Of a stretch of DNA of 64,000 bases, positions 52,484 to 61,458 are shown one piece after another. A program made the translations under genes and the position numbers. Under the pieces are notes generated by a model. It was not told where the DNA came from, made no database searches, and saw only the letters and a list, made by a program, of their open reading frames with translations. The DNA is from Trinickia mobilis (GTDB taxonomy: Bacteria; Pseudomonadota; Gammaproteobacteria; Burkholderiales; Burkholderiaceae), in the NCBI RefSeq assembly GCF_017315705.1, contig NZ_JAFLRF010000006.1:164706-228705 (forward strand). The letters run 5' to 3'. Within the stretch, counting starts at the first letter, position 1. Each line of letters starts with the position of its first letter.

Positions 52484-53442
52484 GCGCGCAGCAGCCTCGC
52501 GAGCGCCGGCTCATGACGCTCGCGGCAATCTGGGCGGTGTTGCTGCTCGCGCCCTACTGGATGCCGCCGCTCGGCGGCTATACCGCGCTCGGCACACGCG
52601 TGCTCGTGCTTGGGCTCGCCGCGATGTCGGTGAACTTTCTGCTTGGCTTCACCGGTGTGCTGTCCTTCGGACACGCAGCCTTTTTCGGGCTCGGAGCCTA
52701 TGGCGCCGGCTTGGCGCTGAAATTCCTTGCGTCGAGCACGCCGCTCGCGCTGCTTTGCGGCACCTTGCTGGGCGGAATTGCCGGCGCGCTGTTGGGCGCG
52801 CTTTGCGCGCGGCGGCGCGGCGTGTACTTCGCCATGGTCACCATCGCATTCGGCCAGGTCTTTTACTACATCGCTTTTCAATGGAGCTCGCTGACCGGCG
52901 GCGACGACGGATTGCGCGGATTTTCACGCGCCCCCCTCCACCTCGCCGTGGCGACGATCGACATCCTGTCGAATTCCAACGCGTTCTACTACTTCGTATT
53001 GTTCTGCCTCGCGCTGGCGGTCGGGCTGATGGGATTCATCCTGCGCTCGCCGTTCGGGCGCACGCTGATCGCGATTCGTGAGAATGAGCAGCGAGCCCGT
53101 TTTCTCGGCATTCCCGTCGACCGCCACATCTGGATCGCCTTCACGCTGTCCTGTTTCTTCATGGGCTTCGCCGGCGCGCTTTACGCGCTCCTCAATAACT
53201 TCGCGGATCCGCGCGGGCTGCACTTCAGCCAGTCGGGCGATTTTGTGATGATGGCGGTGATGGGCGGCATGCGCAGCTTGTGGGGACCGCTCCTCGGTGC
53301 CGCCGTATTCGTGGTCCTGCAGGACTCTCTCTCGAGCGTCACTGTCAACTGGATGTCGTTCGTCGGCATGCTGTTCGTCGCGATCGTGCTGTTTTTCCCG
53401 CGTGGCCTGCTCGGCTTCATCCGGCGCAAGGGCGACTCATGA
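52480..53442 (+). CDS. Branched-chain-type ABC permease (LivM)
   Basis: Second permease, 320 residues: AAMSVNFLLGFTGVLSFGHA, FFGLGAYGAGLALKFLASS, LIAIRENEQRARFLGIPVDR and VMMAVMGGMRSLWGPLLGAA. GxLSFGHAAFFGLGAY plus the IRENExRA loop identify LivM. It overlaps both neighbours by 4 bases, so the operon is translationally coupled. Confidence 0.94.
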   Translation: MSAQQPRERRLMTLAAIWAVLLLAPYWMPPLGGYTALGTRVLVLGLAAMSVNFLLGFTGVLSFGHAAFFGLGAYGAGLALKFLASSTPLALLCGTLLGGIAGALLGALCARRRGVYFAMVTIAFGQVFYYIAFQWSSLTGGDDGLRGFSRAPLHLAVATIDILSNSNAFYYFVLFCLALAVGLMGFILRSPFGRTLIAIRENEQRARFLGIPVDRHIWIAFTLSCFFMGFAGALYALLNNFADPRGLHFSQSGDFVMMAVMGGMRSLWGPLLGAAVFVVLQDSLSSVTVNWMSFVGMLFVAIVLFFPRGLLGFIRRKGDS

Positions 53443-54188
53443 GCCTTCTCGAAGTCAAATGCGTCGGGAAGCGTTTCGGCAGCCTCGCTGCGGTCCGGGA
53501 CGTATCGCTCGCCGTGGAGCAAGGCGAGTTGCGTGCGATCATCGGCCCGAACGGCGCCGGCAAAACCACGTTCTTCAACCTGATCAGCGGCTTTTTCCCG
53601 CCGACCACGGGGACGATCGCATTCGACGGACGGGACATCACGGCGCTCCCTGCACATCGGCGCGTCGCGGCCGGCATCGCCCGCACCTTCCAGATCACGG
53701 AGATCTTTCCCGAACTCACGGTGTTCGAGAACGTCCGCATCAGCACGGAGGTCACCTCGGGTTTCCGCCTGCGTCCGTGGATCAGCCAAAGAGAGCGCAT
53801 GCGAGTGGGCGAGCGCGTCGAAGCGATGCTGGAACTCACGGGTCTGGATGGCAAGAGCCACAGGCTTGTCGGCGAGCTTTCGCACGGCGACCAGCGCGTG
53901 GCGGAAATCGCGCTGGCGCTGGCGCTTCGCCCTCGCCTCCTGCTGCTCGACGAACCCACCGCCGGCATGGGCGACCAGGAGACCGACGACATTACGCAGC
54001 TCATCCGCCGCTTGCACAGCGCGCGCGACCTGACGATCGTACTGATCGAGCACGACATGCGCGTCGTATTCGATCTGGCCGATCGGATCACCGTGCTCGA
54101 TCGCGGCAGCCTGCTTGCCGAGGGGGCGCCGCAGGAGATCGCGTCCAACGAGACCGTGCAAGCCGCCTACCTGGGTGACTCCACATGA
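53439..54188 (+). CDS. Branched-chain-type ABC ATPase (LivG)
   Basis: ATPase of 249 residues: Walker A IIGPNGAGKTTFFNLISG, the signature region ELSHGDQRVAEIALALAL (SHGDQ in place of LSGGQ, as in many LivG), Walker B LLLLDEPTAGM and H-loop LIEHDMRVVF. The ATG at 53439 overlaps the livM stop; upstream in-frame sequence lies inside livM. Energises import with LivF. Confidence 0.94.
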   Translation: MSLLEVKCVGKRFGSLAAVRDVSLAVEQGELRAIIGPNGAGKTTFFNLISGFFPPTTGTIAFDGRDITALPAHRRVAAGIARTFQITEIFPELTVFENVRISTEVTSGFRLRPWISQRERMRVGERVEAMLELTGLDGKSHRLVGELSHGDQRVAEIALALALRPRLLLLDEPTAGMGDQETDDITQLIRRLHSARDLTIVLIEHDMRVVFDLADRITVLDRGSLLAEGAPQEIASNETVQAAYLGDST

Positions 54189-54895
54189 ACGCAGCACTCG
54201 TTGCCGACGATCTCCACACTTACTACGGCGAGAGCCACATCCTGCACGGCGTGAGCCTCGAAGTGGAAGAAGGCAAAATCACGGCCTTGCTCGGCCGCAA
54301 CGGAGCCGGAAAGACCACGACGCTGCGCACGCTGATGGGCCTGACACCGGCGCGCCGCGGACGTGTGACGATTTTCGGCACGGAGACTTCGCGCTGGCCG
54401 ACCTTTCGGATCGCCGCGTGCGGGGTCGGCTACGTACCCGAGGGGCGAAGAATTTTCGCCAATCTCAGTGTCGAGGAAAATTTGCGGGTCCCGCTCGTGC
54501 GCGCGGGGCCTTGGACGATTTCGCGCATCTACGACTTGTTTCCGCGCCTCGCCGAGCGCAAGGAGAGCCGCGGGCGCCAACTTTCCGGAGGCGAGCAGGA
54601 AATGCTGTCGATTGGCCGCGCGCTGTTGCTCAATCCCCGGCTGCTGATTCTGGACGAGCCTTCGCAAGGACTGGCCCCGTTGATCGTGCGCGAGGTGTTC
54701 CGCGTCGTGTCGCAGATGCGCGACGAGGGGATTTCGGTCCTGCTGGTGGAGCAGAACGCGCGCATGGGCCTTGCGATTGCCGACTACGCTTATGTGCTGA
54801 ACGATGGCGGCATTGTCTATTCAGGCAACTCACGCAATCTTGCCGCCGACGAGGAGCGGGTTCGCGCATTGACCGGCGTCAGTGCCCAGGCATGA
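54185..54895 (+). CDS. Branched-chain-type ABC ATPase (LivF)
   Basis: ATPase of 236 residues: Walker A LLGRNGAGKTTTLRTLMGL, VGYVPEGRRIFANLSVEENL typical of LivF, signature QLSGGEQEMLSIGRALLL, Walker B LLILDEPSQGLAP, and LLVEQNARMGLAIADYAYVL. Last gene of the importer; the next tiny frame starts inside its stop codon. Confidence 0.94.
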   Translation: MNAALVADDLHTYYGESHILHGVSLEVEEGKITALLGRNGAGKTTTLRTLMGLTPARRGRVTIFGTETSRWPTFRIAACGVGYVPEGRRIFANLSVEENLRVPLVRAGPWTISRIYDLFPRLAERKESRGRQLSGGEQEMLSIGRALLLNPRLLILDEPSQGLAPLIVREVFRVVSQMRDEGISVLLVEQNARMGLAIADYAYVLNDGGIVYSGNSRNLAADEERVRALTGVSAQA

Positions 54896-55026
54896 AGACA
54901 GAGATAAGCCGTTTGAATCACGACCGTTACCCGGTCAAATGGTCCGGCACCCATCAGCGCGAACTCGTAATGAACGTGTGCACAGCCACATATGCCGTGT
55001 TGCGTGCGCCCTCACCGTCCCCGTAA
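54892..55026 (+). CDS. Small ORF coupled to livF
   Basis: A 44-residue frame beginning MKTEISRLNHDRYPVKWSGT. Its ATG overlaps the livF stop as ATGA, the same junction used throughout the importer operon. This could be the truncated start of an enzyme gene whose remainder was lost, or a chance overlap. No homology is recognised. The remaining 130 bases to the next gene hold nothing clear. Confidence 0.35.
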   Translation: MKTEISRLNHDRYPVKWSGTHQRELVMNVCTATYAVLRAPSPSP

Positions 55027-55158
55027 GATCGCACGTATTGCCATAGGCGGGTAAGCATGAACGACCGCTTCAAACAATTCGCAATTGCGTGGCGTCCCAG
55101 GAAGCTGTGAGATTTCCCCTGTAGTTCAACCGTTGGAATGAAAACGAGGAGAAAGAAT

Positions 55159-56004
55159 ATGGCGATCGCAAGGCAAGTCATCACGTCGATCAAAGGCGAT
55201 GGCACCGACATGCTGGGCACCAAGCGCCTGGCGGTCAAAATTGCGGACGAAAGCATTGTTTCCGGCTCACTGCTGACCGTCGAGACCAACCAGTTCTGCG
55301 TGCTCAAATCGCGCGGTGCCGTGCTCAATGTCTACGAGACGGGGCAATTCGCGCTCGCTACGCCCGACAAGCCGCTTCTCGGCTCCATCACGCAGGGTTT
55401 CTTCGGCGGCGCATCGCCCTGGGTCTTCGAGGTGATCTACATTAACCGGACCAAGCTGCTCATCCGCAACCAGGGCATTGCCACCAGTGCGGAGATGGCT
55501 GAGATGGCCTACCAGGTCGACTACTACATTCACATCGATTCGAAGGAATCCGCCCTCGATCTGATCGCCCATCTTCCATTCAACGGCCCCCTGATCGATA
55601 CGGACGAGGTCGCCGCGTATGCCGGCCCCGCCATCGAGCAGGCGATCAACCAGATCGTCCAGGTCACGAAGATGGAGAATATCAACGAGCACATCACGGA
55701 AATCCGCGACTCGGTCAAGACGCACCTTTCCGACTTCCTGAAAGCCTTCGGCATCATGCTGCACGATCTCAAGGTCCTGATCCTGCCGAAGGACGAACGG
55801 ATGCGCGAGTTGATCTCGCTGCAGGCCATCGGCCTCTCGCCCTTGGAGGCGGTTCGCTACTATCTTGCGTTGAAGATGGCCGAGAAGGGCCTGGTGTCGG
55901 CACCGAACGCAGCAGCGGGCTTACCCTTCCAGATTGGTGTCCCAGCCACGGGGATTTTTCCCGTAGGCGCCGGCACAGGGCTGTCCGGAAATGCGCAATC
56001 ATGA
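55159..56004 (+). CDS. SPFH (band-7-like) domain protein
   Basis: A 281-residue protein with the YdjI/virion-core-like SPFH pattern: SGSLLTVETNQFCVLKSRGA, VLNVYETGQFALATPDKPLL, QGFFGGASPWVFEVIYINRT, and a helical segment NINEHITEIRDSVKTHLSDF leading to FGIMLHDLKVLILPKDERM. There is no signal peptide or clear membrane helix, and the C-terminus is Gly/Ala/Pro-rich. SPFH proteins form ring oligomers on or near membranes. GAGGAG precedes the ATG at 55159. The following gene overlaps by 4 bases, so the products probably work together. Confidence 0.82.
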   Translation: MAIARQVITSIKGDGTDMLGTKRLAVKIADESIVSGSLLTVETNQFCVLKSRGAVLNVYETGQFALATPDKPLLGSITQGFFGGASPWVFEVIYINRTKLLIRNQGIATSAEMAEMAYQVDYYIHIDSKESALDLIAHLPFNGPLIDTDEVAAYAGPAIEQAINQIVQVTKMENINEHITEIRDSVKTHLSDFLKAFGIMLHDLKVLILPKDERMRELISLQAIGLSPLEAVRYYLALKMAEKGLVSAPNAAAGLPFQIGVPATGIFPVGAGTGLSGNAQS

Positions 56005-56552
56005 GCGCCGGATTCTACGATGAAGGTGCGCTCCGGCAGGCTGCGATCAACCTCTTTTACGGCTGGGGCTACAACTTCTACCGAACCGAAAACCAGTTGC
56101 GCGCGGACGATCAGCTCGTGCGCAGCAAAGCGGCATGGCTGATCGGCAGGGCGCGCTCGTGTGTGGAGAGTGCAGAGGCGAATTACCGGCGCGAGTTTTT
56201 CCCCGCCCCTTCTCGCGACAAGCCCTTCCCGGATCCCTCCGTGACGGCGGCCGCCCAGCAGCTCGAACGCCTGGCGGCCCGCATCGGCATCGTCGGCGGC
56301 CGGCTGCAATCGCAGCCGGTGCCGGAGAATGACCGCATGACGCAACGCTATCGTCAGGAAGCGGATACGCTCAAGGCCTTGATTCGTTGCGACGAGCGGC
56401 TCGTCGGCCAGTGCTCGCTGCTGCTCGCGATGCTCGATACCCGCAGCGGGGTATGGATGCTCGAGCATCTGACCGAACTCGAAGAAGGGTTGACGGCGCT
56501 CCAGGAAACCCTGCGCCGCCGCGAAGCGGTGTTACTCGATCGCATGGAATAA
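56001..56552 (+). CDS. Uncharacterised helical protein coupled to the SPFH gene
   Basis: A 183-residue, mostly helical, charged protein without a signal peptide or membrane helix. It starts MSAGFYDEGALRQAAINLFY, then GWGYNFYRTENQLRADDQLV, and ends in heptad-like helices (LTELEEGLTALQETLRRREA). The ATG overlaps the SPFH stop (ATGA). I recognise no family. A cytosolic partner or adaptor of the SPFH oligomer is the best inference. Confidence 0.8.
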   Translation: MSAGFYDEGALRQAAINLFYGWGYNFYRTENQLRADDQLVRSKAAWLIGRARSCVESAEANYRREFFPAPSRDKPFPDPSVTAAAQQLERLAARIGIVGGRLQSQPVPENDRMTQRYRQEADTLKALIRCDERLVGQCSLLLAMLDTRSGVWMLEHLTELEEGLTALQETLRRREAVLLDRME

Positions 56553-56564
56553 GCAGTCCTTGAG

Positions 56565-56951
56565 TCATGCGTCGGTCCCTCGTTGACGGCGAGCGATCAG
56601 GTCGATGCACTCGTAGGCATCGCGCCCAAGCCGGCCGACTTCACGCCAAATCGCCGACGGGCACTCCCGGCTGGCCGTGTAACACTCGAGTATGCCTTCG
56701 CACATTGACGTCAAACGGCGAAGCAGGCCGATTGCCTGCGTTTCGCAAGCGGACAACTGGCGATCGAGGACCCGCTTCGCGTCCTGCGTTCCGCGCGCCA
56801 GCGCTCGCCATTGTGTGTCACGGACTTCCAGCCCGTAAGCGCCACGCTGGGCGGCCGCATTCGAAAGGATGTAAAGGTCGCTGAGTGCCGTGACGACCTC
56901 GGGTGGCGGCGCGTCACAGATCTCGCCGCAGACCGGTTGCCCGTGCGTCAT
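56565..56951 (-). CDS. Uncharacterised 128-residue protein
   Basis: Reverse-strand frame from the ATG at 56951: MTHGQPVCGEICDAPPPEVV, helical middle TALSDLYILSNAAAQRGAYG, and Cys-containing helices ACETQAIGLLRRLTSMCEGI with ECIDLIARRQRG at the end. An open frame extends to 57092 but overlaps the upstream gene and is low-complexity Arg/Pro. It is convergent with the SPFH pair (12-base gap) and follows the next small gene by 14 bases. Function unknown. Confidence 0.6.
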   Translation of the reverse strand: MTHGQPVCGEICDAPPPEVVTALSDLYILSNAAAQRGAYGLEVRDTQWRALARGTQDAKRVLDRQLSACETQAIGLLRRLTSMCEGILECYTASRECPSAIWREVGRLGRDAYECIDLIARRQRGTDA

Positions 56952-56965
56952 CGGCCGCGGCGGCA

Positions 56966-57184
56966 CTATGGGGAGACGGCGGCACACTCGCGCGCCGGCA
57001 GGCCGAGCAAATCGCGCAGGGCGTGCAGGCGGAGTTGATCTTGCGGGGACAGGCCAGGCTGTTCCAGCAGCCCGTCGATCTGCGACGTCCAATAGTCGCG
57101 GCGGATGAGTTGCGGGCGATGGACCAACACGTTCAGCGCCTTCTCAAGTTGCTCGATCTCAGTCTTCAGCATGTTCACGTTCAT
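56966..57184 (-). CDS. Uncharacterised small helical protein
   Basis: A 72-residue protein with two amphipathic helices: MLKTEIEQLEKALNVLVHRP and LSPQDQLRLHALRDLLGLPA. AGGAG directly precedes the first ATG, so the GTG or ATG two to four codons later may be the true start. It heads a reverse-strand pair with the 128-residue protein. No family recognised. Confidence 0.6.
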   Translation of the reverse strand: MNVNMLKTEIEQLEKALNVLVHRPQLIRRDYWTSQIDGLLEQPGLSPQDQLRLHALRDLLGLPARECAAVSP

Positions 57185-57329
57185 CTCCTGCAGTGACCCG
57201 CGAAACCTTCGAATGTCATATCAGCGATCTCAGCTCTGCTGCCGCGCCCCTGCGCGAAGCACATAGTGTCTGATCGTGCCAACTCGTGCCGCTGTGGCGG
57301 CAGTCCGCCATCCGAGGCGGCGACAGGCA

Positions 57330-57413
57330 CTACCAATAGGTTACGAAGAACCAAAGCAGCCCGAGGAGGCTCGCCACGACAAAAAGCCACCGCAGAATGA
57401 CGCTAAGCGACAT
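57330..57413 (-). CDS. Tiny single-span membrane peptide
   Basis: A 27-residue frame, MSLSVILRWLFVVASLLGLL then WFFVTYW, almost entirely one hydrophobic helix. GGGAG lies about 10 bases before the ATG at 57413, and the frame overlaps the end of the preceding gene by 11 bases, which suggests coupling. An in-frame ATG at 57419 gives a 29-residue form. Type I toxin peptides and small membrane regulators have this form; no function can be assigned. Confidence 0.5.
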   Translation of the reverse strand: MSLSVILRWLFVVASLLGLLWFFVTYW

Positions 57414-57717
57414 CGGCATACTCTCCCGACACGCACGTCTCGTATTTCTGGATCGGCTCGGTGGCTGCCCAGCGCGACCAACCGCTTGGTTCATCCGGGA
57501 CAGCGACACGTAAGGCATGGGAGCCGTCGGAAAACGTCAGCCATTCGATGCTAAGGCGCCAGTCTGCGGCGGGATCGGCAGCGCGGACATCGCCGCTTCC
57601 GTGCTTGAAGCAGAGCTTGCCCTCCTGCAAGAGAACGAGCGGTGAATGGCCTTCTGGTTGCGCGCCATTGCGGTCCCACCGGTTCAGGAGTGTCGCGGCA
57701 ATTTCGGCGTCGAACAT
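57403..57717 (-). CDS. Uncharacterised 104-residue protein
   Basis: Reverse-strand frame starting MFDAEIAATLLNRWDRNGAQ, with LVLLQEGKLCFKHGSGDVRA and WRLSIEWLTFSDGSHALRVA suggesting a small beta-rich domain. It lies 12 bases after the 93-residue gene and overlaps the membrane peptide, forming a three-gene reverse mini-operon. No family recognised; codon use matches the neighbourhood. Confidence 0.6.
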   Translation of the reverse strand: MFDAEIAATLLNRWDRNGAQPEGHSPLVLLQEGKLCFKHGSGDVRAADPAADWRLSIEWLTFSDGSHALRVAVPDEPSGWSRWAATEPIQKYETCVSGEYADVA

Positions 57718-57729
57718 GTCTAGCGTCCC

Positions 57730-58011
57730 TCAGCGGGCTGATTCGGGTTCGCTCGATGCACTTGACGCAGTAACCATGCGTCGACCCCAGGAATCACGGC
57801 CAAGCGGATCAAGCTCGGAAGTAACGACAGCCACAGATTTCGGGCAAACGTTTGCTTTTTCATTGTCGAACCAACGCTCGGCATCGTTGAGATCTACATG
57901 GGTATCGGCATCGCTTCGATATACTTTATTGGGGAAAACCCTAATCGGCTCGTCGCCGTGGTTGTTGATGAAGTCAGTGCGGAACATGTGGTCGCCGTCG
58001 CGGTAGAACAC
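57730..58011 (-). CDS. Uncharacterised 93-residue protein
   Basis: Begins with GTG at 58011 (or ATG at 57987): HMFRTDFINNHGDEPIRVFP, NKVYRSDADTHVDLNDAERW and FDNEKANVCPKSVAVV. A compact acidic domain with one Cys. Sequence just upstream reads SRRGTNVFYR in the same frame and adjoins a LysR remnant, so the start may be a fusion point. No family recognised. Confidence 0.55.
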   Translation of the reverse strand: MFYRDGDHMFRTDFINNHGDEPIRVFPNKVYRSDADTHVDLNDAERWFDNEKANVCPKSVAVVTSELDPLGRDSWGRRMVTASSASSEPESAR

Positions 58012-58022
58012 GTTCGTGCCCC

Positions 58023-58120
58023 GGCGAGATAATCTGGACTCCCAACTACAACGCGGTGAAAAGGTGGTGTGAGCCGGACTGCGACCCTATCGGCGGCGAT
58101 GAACTCGGCGCGAAGGCCGG
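58023..58120 (-). pseudogene. Fragment of a LysR effector domain
   Basis: Reverse strand reads GLRAEFIAADRVAVRLTPPF then HRVVVGSPDYLA, the characteristic end of the first lobe of a LysR effector domain (xxVVGSPDYLA). No HTH or second lobe is present. This is a short relic upstream of the small-gene cluster and the second LysR remnant in the window. Confidence 0.5.
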
Positions 58121-58270
58121 CTCGGCGTGCCGACGGCGATCGCGAGCGATTGACCTTCGAAGAACGGAAAGGACGCTTGGCGGAAAGGAACAGGAATCGA
58201 TGGCGGCGCAAAGTTTCCTTGAGCCCGCCGCGAGCGGGCCGGTTCGCGTCGCGATCGAATGAAAAACGGC

Positions 58271-58471
58271 TCAGTGAAGACGCGCAATCGCCTCGAGGAT
58301 CGTGTCTCCGCAGTCCGTGAGACGAGGACGCGTGACGCCGCTTGCGAGTTCTTCAAGCGCCACGAGCTGCCGCTCGACGAGAGCGCTAAGTTCGGCGCGG
58401 TCCGCGATCTCGTCGGCAGCGTCTTTGACCAGCAAAAGGGTAGCGAATTCGTGAGGGCTCAGCATGTTCAT
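58271..58471 (-). CDS. Uncharacterised small helical protein
   Basis: A 66-residue frame: MNMLSPHEFATLLLVKDAAD, RAELSALVERQLVALEELAS and RLTDCGDTILEAIARLH. Amphipathic helices with a 'LSPHEFATLLLV' start suggest a small winged-helix or scaffold domain. GGGA precedes it. It lies alone upstream of the LysR remnant. No family assigned. Confidence 0.55.
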   Translation of the reverse strand: MNMLSPHEFATLLLVKDAADEIADRAELSALVERQLVALEELASGVTRPRLTDCGDTILEAIARLH

Positions 58472-58852
58472 TCCCGCTTTCGATCAGTAGAAGCGACTCG
58501 ATTTCCAAATGGCGCTCGGCAATTCTGCCCGGCTGCATCTAAAGGAAAAGTATTAAGAATATCCGCGGTTGTAAATTGAATAAGCGGCATGAATTACCCA
58601 AGGCCGCAAAGTGCGAATGAATCCGGTAACTTTTCCGGCGCCCCGAGGGCGGAGCCGCCTGGCAGAACGGAGTGGAGCAGGTCGAATACTAAAGTCCGGC
58701 TGCGGCCTTTGCAATAAGGGGCAGCCCGAATCTATCGGGCTGCGTCGCGGGCGGAAAAACAGCCGAATTGTATGGCTTTTTAATCGACATCGATAATTCA
58801 AAACAGTGCCATTATTTAATGCGGGCTTCCACATAGACAATTGCACTGCCTT
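58472..58852. other. Intergenic region with a terminator-like stem-loop
   Basis: 381 bases without a supported gene. The only structure is the 9-base-arm hairpin at 58721-58743. The AT content rises near 58540-58580 and 58780-58830, as expected for promoters. Confidence 0.4.
58721..58743 (-). terminator. Stem-loop downstream of membrane protein gene
   Basis: GCAGCCCGA and TCGGGCTGC flank the loop ATCTA. It lies 110 bases after the stop of the reverse-strand gene at 58853. Read on the minus strand it is followed by CCCCTTATT, so only a weak U-tract. Probable transcript 3' structure. Confidence 0.4.
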
Positions 58853-59350
58853 TCACCAACGACCGCACGGCGACACGATCAGCCCGGCAACATCGGTCGC
58901 CGCCAGGACCGCCAGGAACAGCAGGGTCGACAACAGGCTGACGCGGGTGATGACCGCAATGCGGCGCACGAGCGGTTGGTTCGAACGAACGCCCGCTTCA
59001 TGCGCCACCGTCGCCGCCACCCGCCGGTTACGCCAGGCGAAAGCGGCGCCGCCTATGCCGATGCTCAAGCACACGGCACTGACCAACGCGCTCGTGGTCA
59101 ACACGCTGTGCACCCATGGCCGGGGCGCTGGTTTGTCATAGGCGAAGCAGCTTTGCGCCGCGAGCGCCTCGACGATGCCGATTTGCGCGAACCACGCCAG
59201 CGGCGCGGCCAAGAGCCCGATCAGCAACGCCGGCGCACCGAGCGGATGGCGTTCGCGGCGCGGCGTAGCGGCCCTCCCCGCACCGGTTCGGGCACCCTGC
59301 TTCGGTTCGCCGCGCACCGGGCTTGGCGAAGTCTCTTCTTGTACAGGCAA
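58853..59350 (-). CDS. Uncharacterised membrane protein
   Basis: An integral membrane protein with about three hydrophobic segments: LGAPALLIGLLAAPLAWFAQ, HSVLTTSALVSAVCLSIGIG and VSLLSTLLFLAVLAATDVAG. The preferred start is TTG at 59350 (GGGAG 8 bases upstream, 165 residues), because no ATG is available; the frame remains open to a TTG at 59401. Similar proteins occur near respiratory oxidase genes in Burkholderiales, but none are seen here. Function unknown. Confidence 0.6.
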   Translation of the reverse strand: MPVQEETSPSPVRGEPKQGARTGAGRAATPRRERHPLGAPALLIGLLAAPLAWFAQIGIVEALAAQSCFAYDKPAPRPWVHSVLTTSALVSAVCLSIGIGGAAFAWRNRRVAATVAHEAGVRSNQPLVRRIAVITRVSLLSTLLFLAVLAATDVAGLIVSPCGRW

Positions 59351-59441
59351 TACGTTCTCCCAGTCGAAGTCGTTGCATGGACGAAAGCGGCTTGGCGGCA
59401 AGGAGCGCGCGCATCAAGACAGCTGAAGGAACGCGAAACGC

Positions 59442-59780
59442 CTATTGCGCGGCCACCTTCAATTGGTTCTTGACGCCCGCGACGCCAGCGACGTTCTGCG
59501 CCACATCTTCGGCGGCCGCCTTGTCGTCCACGCTCGGCACCGTGCCGCTCAACCAAACGATGCCCTGGCGTGTCTGCACGTGGATATGAGCCGACTTCAC
59601 GTTCTTTGCGGTGAGCAGATCGGCCTTCACTTTCGTGGTGATCGTGCCGTCGTCGAGATGCTGCCCCATCGTTTCCGACTTTGCCGGCGGGGCCGAACCG
59701 CTGGTTTGCGCGGTCGCGTTCAGCGCGAAGGCGATGCACGCGACGCTGCAAGCCGCCCTGAGGAACTCGGTGGACTTCAT
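59442..59780 (-). CDS. BON-domain periplasmic protein (OsmY-like)
   Basis: A 112-residue exported protein: signal peptide FLRAACSVACIAFALNATAQ, then one BON domain (DDGTITTKVKADLLTAKNVK, GIVWLSGTVPSVDDKAAAED, VAGVAGVKNQLKV). BON domains bind phospholipid and are linked to envelope stress. AAGGAG 7 bases before the ATG at 59780 fixes the start. Monocistronic. Confidence 0.92.
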   Translation of the reverse strand: MKSTEFLRAACSVACIAFALNATAQTSGSAPPAKSETMGQHLDDGTITTKVKADLLTAKNVKSAHIHVQTRQGIVWLSGTVPSVDDKAAAEDVAQNVAGVAGVKNQLKVAAQ

Positions 59781-60010
59781 GGTTTCTCCTTCGGATGATT
59801 CACAGGCTTTGACATTCCCTACTTGCTTTGCCTGATCCCGCAAGGAACGTTCCTCTGTGCCGAAAGGCGGCCGCCTCCTGCTGTCCCGTTCGCTCGGAGC
59901 GAGTGATGTGGGCAGCCGCAGCCGCATATTACGAAACGCGTTGTAAATATGACGTGAAGCAACACACCCTCACGGCGTGCGCTGCGCTTCATCGATTTTT
60001 TTTGATTGGT

Positions 60011-61309
<1,299 letters not shown>

Positions 61310-61345
61310 CTGCGCACCCTCCGGGAACGGCTGCGGCCCACGCGT

Positions 61346-61390
61346 TGCATGGGACCCGGGTAAGCGCCAAAGCGCTAACTCGGGTCGACA
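61346..61390. repeat. Palindromic intergenic repeat, copy 2
   Basis: Same element as at 29514-29560: TGCATGGGAC at one end and CGACA at the other, with outer arms ACCCGGGT/ACTCGGGT and inner AGCGCC/AGCGCT. Relative to copy 1 the outer stem has changed on both sides while pairing is kept. It lies between two codirectional genes, next to a rho-independent terminator. Confidence 0.7.
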
Positions 61391-61415
61391 AAAAAGGAAG
61401 GGCCGCGGCCCTTCC
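61390..61415 (-). terminator. Rho-independent terminator of the sugar-binding-protein gene
   Basis: On the minus strand the perfect hairpin GGAAGGGCC-GC-GGCCCTTCC is followed by six T. It lies 44 bases after the stop of the binding-protein gene. It would attenuate transcription into the fuconate dehydratase gene downstream. Confidence 0.85.
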
Positions 61416-61458
61416 TCTCCCGTCAAGCCTTGGCGCCTTGGCGCTTCGGCAGCGCCGG

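Noticed and set aside
58841-59473. A 210-codon plus-strand frame
   Set aside because: Antisense to a membrane protein whose hydrophobic segments are clear; the forward translation has no domain.
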